Source: CAYYWP01 sp964475125
Lineage (GTDB): Bacteria > Desulfobacterota > Binatia > HRBIN30 > CADEER01
DNA: 11,227 nt
Direction: 5' to 3'
Assembly: GCA_964475125.1 (NCBI GenBank)
Contig: CAYYWP010000161.1
Coordinates: 1-11,227 of the forward strand
Shown here: one piece after another, positions 6,921-11,227 of the stretch
Layout of the letters: each line of letters begins with the position of its first letter
Position numbering within the stretch: position 1 is the first letter of the stretch
Notes under the pieces: model-generated
The model's input: only the letters and a program-made list of their open reading frames with translations
Database searches by the model: none
What the model was told of the DNA's origin: nothing
Made by a program: the position numbers and the translations under genes

Positions 6921-7144
6921 GCGGAGCGATGTTCCCGGCTGGAGCGGCACTCGTCCACTCCCGTCCTCGCATCACGTCGACTCCAAGCCGGACGCCGGCC
7001 AGCATCGCGATTTCACGATTGCATTTGAGCGCCCGGGGGTGAGAAGCTCGGAGCCGCCGTGGCGGGGGCTCCACTGCAGTGCCGTGGCGCGGTGACGGCT
7101 GAGGTCTTCGGTGGGAGAGGGAGAGTGAGCGCGCGGAGCCTGGC
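6921..7144. other. Intergenic region upstream of the large plus-strand lipoprotein
   Basis: No coding sequence is seen. It contains an inverted repeat GGAGCC (7050-7055) / GGCTCC (7067-7072), a purine-rich run (about 7111-7126), and GGAG at 7135-7138 as the ribosome site, 6 bases before ATG 7145. The length leaves room for a separate promoter, but no clear one is visible. The hairpin lacks a T-run, so it is a weak terminator candidate for the gene ending at 6920. Confidence 0.5.
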
Positions 7145-10100
7145 ATGAGCCAGCGGCGCCGAGGACAACGCCCCGGGCTGTCGCGGCGCGAGTTCCTGGC
7201 CGCCGGCGGCGCGGCGGGCGTCGCGCTGGGCCTGCCGGGGCTGCTGGCCGGCTGCGGCTCGGATGACAACCCGCCGCCGGCGCACCCGGCGACCGCGACG
7301 GCCACCGCCACCCCGCAAGCCACGGCGACGCCGACTCCCGTGCCGCGGCCGCGCGAGCAGCGCACGCTGCACTTCGATTTCTCCTTTGGCGATGTGAGCG
7401 AGCCGCGCCTGCGCGTGCTGCTGAGCGCGCACGACGGGTTGGCGCTCACCCCCCACACGGCCGAGACGCGGGCCTTCTATCGCCAGCAAAACCCGCTGTT
7501 GCGCGGGGTGGCCGATGCCCGGCTGACGCACTTCTGCGAGGCGGTCGATCTGCCCGCCGACTCGCTGCAGCATTTCTGGCTCACCGGCCGCCACCTGCCG
7601 AGCGGTGGCGCGGCGCTGCTGGGGCTGCAGATTCACGTGCCGCAGGCAGTGCGCCGCACCTTGGCAACGCACCAGCGGGTCAGTGGCCAGCCGCGCCTGC
7701 ACGGCGCGAAGCTCCGCGCCTATGGATTGGGGCAGGTGGCGGACGAGCTGGCGCTGGAGGACCTGGCGCCGACGCTGGATGAATTCGTGACGCCGTGGGA
7801 CACCGCGGCGGCGCTGGTCTTCCATCACCCGGAGATCATGAATCTGAACCTCGAGCAGGGCGCGGCGATCAAGGCGCTGATCGAGACGCTACCCTGCACG
7901 GCGGCCGACCAGATGTGCGAGCCGTTCCTCTCCACGCTGGCCTTCCGCATCGCCAATCACTGGCCGGCGACGACGACAGCGGGCGGTTGGGCGACGCTGG
8001 TGCCGCTGATCGACCCGGACACCGGCGAGCCGTTGCTCGACGAGCACGAGCAACCGGTCTACCGCACCGACCTCGCCGACGAGACGGTGGCGGCCGCGCA
8101 GCAGACGATTCGCGCCGTGCTGCGCGCCATCTTCGACGACCCGCGCTTCGAGGGCAACAACTGGCACGAGGTGGCCGGCCGCACGGTCCAGTCGGTCAGA
8201 CGTTCCGCCGGCGGCGCCGCCCAGATGAGCGGCTTCGAGCTGGTCGCCGAACATCCCGCCGGCACCAGTGCGCACGGCTTGGACTTCGTTGACTTCAAAG
8301 TGACGGATGCTGCCAAGCGCACGCTCGAGCTGCGGGTGCGCAACTGGCATCTGCGTACACACGCTCTGCACGTACAGTTTTCCAACGCGGCGGGGCCGCT
8401 ACCGGTCAAGAACCCTGGCGACGCCGACAGCGTCCGCGCCAAGCATCTCGGCCTGGCCATCACTGCGAACACCATCCTGGCCGTTCCAGTCCCCATCGAC
8501 GTTCAGACGTTTGTCTTCGATGTGCCGATCGAAGCCTCGAAGGCGACCGTGTTCTTTGGCAGCCTCGGGGTCGGCGGCGATCCTTTCTGCCCCGAAGCGG
8601 TGCTCGGTTCGGTGCTCACCATTGTGTTCAACCTCATCCTGCCCGCTATCGCGCTGGCTCTCGGCATCGCCGGGGAGCTGAGTGTGATCTTCCGGGTCCT
8701 GAAGGAGAACAGCGTCGCGGTAGCGAACATTGTCGCCGGTTTCGTGCGCAACATTCTGATCACCGCGGTGCCCAGCTTGGCCCGTGGGGTGTTCGGTGCC
8801 GCCGCGTCGGGTAGCGCGTCCGACTTCTTCGTCGCCCTCGCCAACCTGGGCGCGCAACTGCTGCTGCGCGTGCTCGTGCCGATTCTGGCCCTCATCGGAC
8901 AAGCGATCTTCCGGAACCAGGCCCCGGCAGTTTTCTCCATCGCCTTCATCAGTCCCGGCTTCCTCGCCGCGGCGGCGACCGCGGTTGAGATCATCGAAAC
9001 GGTGAGCGAGGTGCTGGCGAGCCCGGCGCTGTTCACCAACACGCTGTCGTTGGTCATGACCACGACGGTACGCGTCGAGCACGATCCCAACGACTTCCGT
9101 TTCCCCGCCCGCGCCCGCCACTACGAGGTGACGCTGGTCTACGACGAGGCCTCGAAGGTGGCGCACAAGCTGAGCGGAGTGGTGGAGGCGGACCGGGTGG
9201 ACCCCATTGCGGTGGTGTTCGAGAAGGTGCCCTCGGGCGGCAAGGTGACCGTCGATGTCGTGCTGACCACGGCGGAGGGCTACATCATCGGGCGCAGCGT
9301 CGATGCGATGGGCAAGGAAGGCCCCGTCGGCCCGATCCCCAACACCCCGGAGATGGCGGGCACGATTGTCGTGCCGATCAAGGAGCGGTTGATTCCGCTC
9401 ACCCAGGGGACGCGCTACCTGCACGACCTGGAGCTGAAGGTCGAGAACGGCCACCGGGTGTGGGTGGAGGGCCCGGCGCCCACGGCGACGCGGGCGGTGC
9501 TCTGCCAGGGGCAGGACGACCGGCTGTGCAACCTGGGCGGGATCACCATCAACCAGCGCACCGGCATGGCGGGGTACGGTTTCCAGGCCGGGGGCCAGGG
9601 GGACCGCAAGTACTGCGGGGAGAGTGGCGGGGGGGTGATGTATCTGTTCCAGAACATCTTCCTGGCCGCCAACCCGGAGCAGGGGTTGAAGGCGCTGCCG
9701 TGCGGGTTCCGCCATCCGGCGGGGATCGTCTACGACAAGCTGGGGCCACAATCGGGGCGGCATTTCTTCCTGGAGCCGGCCGCCGACGGGCTGAGCTACT
9801 TCCTGGAGTCCGTCGTCCTGGATAGGAGCACGCCCTTTCAGCTGAACAACCCGCTGGCGTGGGGGCGGTTCACGCAGGCGTTGGAGTCGCTGGCGGTGGT
9901 GCCGACCGGCTACGTGGTGGGGGTGAGCCGGCTGACGCACAAGATGGAGATCCTGCAGTTGCCGACGATGGCGGTGGACCGGGCGCAGGCGCCGGAGGCG
10001 GTGCCGTTCGCGGTGCTCAAGGGTGGGGAGGGGACACGCGAGGGGCTGATGAGTGCGCCGGTGGCGGTGGCGGTGCTGGAGGCGACGATCCTGGTGCTGG

Positions 10101-10465
10101 AGACGGGCAATGCGCGCATTCAGGCCTTCGATGTGTCGGCCAACCCGGTGCGCCTTTTCAAGAACGGGACGAGCGCGACGGTGGAGCTGGAGAAGACCCC
10201 GAACCTGGAGTACCTGGACATCGCGGTGGAGGGGTTGGGGTACATCTACGTGTTGTCGGCGGCCAACGGGGGGCTGAATGCGGGCGACTACCGGCTCGAC
10301 GTGTTCACGCCGCAGGGCAACCTGCTCAACCGCACCACGGGGGTGGCGGCGGCGCGGATGGCGGTGGACACGTTTCGCAACGTGTACGCGTTGAACTACG
10401 CCAGCCTCGCCGGCGCGCCGCGCGTGGAGCCCTCGCTCTCGCAGTGGGTGCCCTCGACGCCGTGA
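7145..10465 (+). CDS. Large Tat-exported lipoprotein with hydrophobic helical block and C-terminal NHL-like propeller region (paralogue 3)
   Basis: Encodes 1106 aa; ATG 7145 has GGAG 6 bases upstream. Twin-arginine motif LSRREFLAA (12-20), hydrophobic core and lipobox LAGC with Cys37 indicate Tat export and lipidation. A repetitive linker (ATATATATPQATATPTPVP) follows. Residues 73-490 align throughout with the minus-strand paralogue (blocks LTHF, EIMNLNLEQG near 229-238, FEGNNWH near 335, GTSAHG, and a Cys pair after TLP) but with no family I recognise. Residues 490-635 hold three very hydrophobic helical stretches (about 490-516, 560-589, 596-615). The strongest conservation is around RVWVEGPAPTATRAV and the pair C787/C795 in CQGQDDRLC. 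From about residue 905 an NHL-like propeller region follows; the clearest repeat is at 970-1005 (PVAVAVLEATILVLETGNAR, then IQAFDVS). It lies between two cysteine-rich paralogues on the same strand, so a shared envelope function is likely. Binding partner or activity is unknown. Confidence 0.86.
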   Translation: MSQRRRGQRPGLSRREFLAAGGAAGVALGLPGLLAGCGSDDNPPPAHPATATATATPQATATPTPVPRPREQRTLHFDFSFGDVSEPRLRVLLSAHDGLALTPHTAETRAFYRQQNPLLRGVADARLTHFCEAVDLPADSLQHFWLTGRHLPSGGAALLGLQIHVPQAVRRTLATHQRVSGQPRLHGAKLRAYGLGQVADELALEDLAPTLDEFVTPWDTAAALVFHHPEIMNLNLEQGAAIKALIETLPCTAADQMCEPFLSTLAFRIANHWPATTTAGGWATLVPLIDPDTGEPLLDEHEQPVYRTDLADETVAAAQQTIRAVLRAIFDDPRFEGNNWHEVAGRTVQSVRRSAGGAAQMSGFELVAEHPAGTSAHGLDFVDFKVTDAAKRTLELRVRNWHLRTHALHVQFSNAAGPLPVKNPGDADSVRAKHLGLAITANTILAVPVPIDVQTFVFDVPIEASKATVFFGSLGVGGDPFCPEAVLGSVLTIVFNLILPAIALALGIAGELSVIFRVLKENSVAVANIVAGFVRNILITAVPSLARGVFGAAASGSASDFFVALANLGAQLLLRVLVPILALIGQAIFRNQAPAVFSIAFISPGFLAAAATAVEIIETVSEVLASPALFTNTLSLVMTTTVRVEHDPNDFRFPARARHYEVTLVYDEASKVAHKLSGVVEADRVDPIAVVFEKVPSGGKVTVDVVLTTAEGYIIGRSVDAMGKEGPVGPIPNTPEMAGTIVVPIKERLIPLTQGTRYLHDLELKVENGHRVWVEGPAPTATRAVLCQGQDDRLCNLGGITINQRTGMAGYGFQAGGQGDRKYCGESGGGVMYLFQNIFLAANPEQGLKALPCGFRHPAGIVYDKLGPQSGRHFFLEPAADGLSYFLESVVLDRSTPFQLNNPLAWGRFTQALESLAVVPTGYVVGVSRLTHKMEILQLPTMAVDRAQAPEAVPFAVLKGGEGTREGLMSAPVAVAVLEATILVLETGNARIQAFDVSANPVRLFKNGTSATVELEKTPNLEYLDIAVEGLGYIYVLSAANGGLNAGDYRLDVFTPQGNLLNRTTGVAAARMAVDTFRNVYALNYASLAGAPRVEPSLSQWVPSTP
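10371..10462 (+). repeat. Direct repeat copy B of the paralogue 3' end
   Basis: This 92-bp stretch matches positions 1-92 with two silent differences, and similarity ends right at the stop codon region. It forms the last codons of the 7145-10465 gene. Confidence 0.9.
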
Positions 10466-10532
10466 GGGCAGAAGGGCAGAAGGGGACTGTCCCGGTGGAG
10501 ATGGGTGGCGCGGCAGGGCGGGTCTGTCCCCC
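10465..10532. repeat. REP-like palindromic intergenic element
   Basis: Directly at the stop codon is an 8-bp tandem repeat AGGGCAGA (10465-10480). Then come GGGGACTGTCCC (10482-10493, containing the palindrome GGGAC-T-GTCCC) and, 26 bases on, GGGTCTGTCCCC (10520-10531). The two 12-mers can pair with each other at 10 of 12 positions. GGGGAC...GTCCC palindromes of this sort recur between genes in many GC-rich environmental bacteria, so this may be a dispersed extragenic palindrome. It could also act as a weak 3' stabilising hairpin for the upstream mRNA. Confidence 0.45.
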
Positions 10533-10565
10533 TGTTCACCTGTGAGGGAAACGAAGGAGACGATC

Positions 10566-11227
10566 ATGATGAGACCGCGGCGTTGGATCCTCAGCCTCCT
10601 GTTCGCAGCGGCGTGCCTGGCGCCGGCGCTCGGCGCCGCCCCGGCCCTCGGCCAGGCGGGGTGCTGTGTCTGCACCGGGTGCACGACTCCTGCCCTGTTC
10701 GCCTGCCGCGACGCTTTGGATGCCGGGGCGTGTCAGGCACAGTGCACGAGCCTGAGTTGCACCAATAGCCAGTTCCACGCCAGCGCGGACTGTCTCAACC
10801 TCCAGCAGTGCTACGGCGATTGCTGCGACGCGCCGGGCACGGGTTGCTCACAGGTCCCACAGGCGAACTGCGCCATGGGCAGCGTGTTCTTCGCCGGTTC
10901 CTATTGCGATGGCTCGAGCTGCCTGGCCCCGCCGCCGCCGACCAACACGCCCACGAACACGCCCCTGGGGCCAACGGCGACGTCCACACCCAGCGCCTCG
11001 CATACTGCTACGGGCACGGCCACCCACACGGTGACGCCTGTGAGCACGCACACCGCCACGGCCACGCACACGGGGACGCCGGCGAGCACGCACACCGCCA
11101 CGGCCACGCACACGGCGACGCCGGCGAGCACGCACACGGCGACGGCTACCCACACGGGGACGCCGGCGAGCACGCACACCGCCACGGCCACGCACACGGC
11201 GACGCCGGCGAGCACGCACACGGCGAC
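10566..11227 (+). CDS. Exported 16-cysteine-head protein with Thr-rich tandem-repeat stalk (3' end outside window)
   Basis: ATG 10566 follows AAGGAGA with a 5-base spacer; a second ATG is adjacent. The frame is open to the right edge (220 complete codons), so the true length is unknown. A basic start and hydrophobic core (WILSLLFAAACLAPALGAAP) form a signal peptide, with cleavage plausible near LGQA|G. The head (GCCVCTGC, FACRDAL, DCL, QCYGDCC, VPQANC, SYCDGSSC) reproduces all 16 cysteines of the head at 6249-6920 in the same order, and many residues between them. Instead of the Dickkopf-like module, a PPPPTNTPTNTP hinge leads into Thr/Ala/His repeats (THTATATHT[GA]TPAS). Such low-complexity Thr/Pro tails usually serve as extended, often glycosylated, stalks in surface proteins (general knowledge; glycosylation here is inferred). 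It is the third plus-strand gene of the Cys-rich / lipoprotein / Cys-rich set, 100 bp after the previous stop. Confidence 0.82.
   Translation, partial: MMRPRRWILSLLFAAACLAPALGAAPALGQAGCCVCTGCTTPALFACRDALDAGACQAQCTSLSCTNSQFHASADCLNLQQCYGDCCDAPGTGCSQVPQANCAMGSVFFAGSYCDGSSCLAPPPPTNTPTNTPLGPTATSTPSASHTATGTATHTVTPVSTHTATATHTGTPASTHTATATHTATPASTHTATATHTGTPASTHTATATHTATPASTHTA
11046..11227 (+). repeat. 42-bp tandem repeat encoding a 14-residue Thr-rich unit
   Basis: Four full units lie at 11046-11087, 11088-11129, 11130-11171 and 11172-11213, and a fifth starts at 11214 and is cut by the window edge. Each encodes THTATATHT-x-TPAS, with x alternating Gly, Ala, Gly, Ala, which gives a higher-order 84-bp period. 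A degenerate forerunner (SHTATGTATHTVTPVS) precedes it at about 10998-11045. The unit keeps the reading frame, so copy number can vary without breaking the protein. Confidence 0.9.

Noticed and set aside
8399..10684. A 761-codon minus-strand open frame opposite the large lipoprotein
   Set aside because: Composition is Arg/His/Gln/Gly-rich as expected for the antisense of GC-rich coding DNA. The plus strand has the signal peptide, lipobox and paralogue match.
10848..11221. Minus-strand frames over the Thr-repeat region (Arg- or Val-rich repeats)
   Set aside because: A 42-bp repeat leaves several frames open automatically. The plus frame continues directly from the signal peptide and 16-Cys head, so it is the real one.
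11046..11227. Possible CRISPR array at the right edge
   Set aside because: The units are contiguous and near-identical with no unique spacers, and they encode in-frame peptide repeats.

Overview
This is an 11.2-kb chromosomal stretch of very high GC, apparently from a free-living Gram-negative bacterium. It holds exported, cysteine-rich and Thr/Pro-rich proteins, Tat-dependent lipoproteins, and sizeable non-coding gaps with gene remnants. There is no phage, transposase, CRISPR, tRNA or rRNA. A 'SGFCVDGVCC'-type cysteine module (common in deltaproteobacterial/myxobacterial surface proteins) and runs of TPT/ATAT/THTAT suggest a lineage related to the old Deltaproteobacteria, perhaps an uncultured one such as Binatia. 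That taxonomic reading is inference only.

Layout. The last 34 codons of one large lipoprotein gene enter from the left (1-104, +). A short remnant with a lipoprotein signal peptide follows (154-384, +). Next is a full paralogue of the large lipoprotein on the minus strand (312-3704, 1130 aa). A broken ABM-type monooxygenase gene (3959-4203, +) and a 278-bp gap with a 12-bp inverted repeat come next. Then there is a parallel beta-helix lipoprotein on the minus strand (4482-5795), and a 310-bp gap holding its promoter region and a hairpin. The right part is all plus-strand: a short Phd/YefM-like antitoxin remnant (6106-6252) overlapping by ATGA a cysteine-rich anchored protein (6249-6920), a second full large lipoprotein (7145-10465, 1106 aa), and a paralogue of the cysteine-rich protein (10566 to the right edge) whose tail is a 42-bp tandem repeat.

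The unifying theme is a repeated cell-surface module. There are three copies of a large Tat lipoprotein (Thr/Pro linker, about 450 residues of unrecognised N-terminal region, a roughly 145-residue hydrophobic helical block, and a C-terminal NHL-like beta-propeller region). There are two copies of a 16-cysteine head domain on different anchoring tails. The order Cys-rich / large lipoprotein / Cys-rich on one strand suggests a co-inherited, perhaps co-functioning, envelope set. I do not recognise the large family as a named one, and its function cannot be read from sequence. The near-identical 3' ends of two copies (92 bp, two synonymous differences) point to recent duplication or gene conversion.
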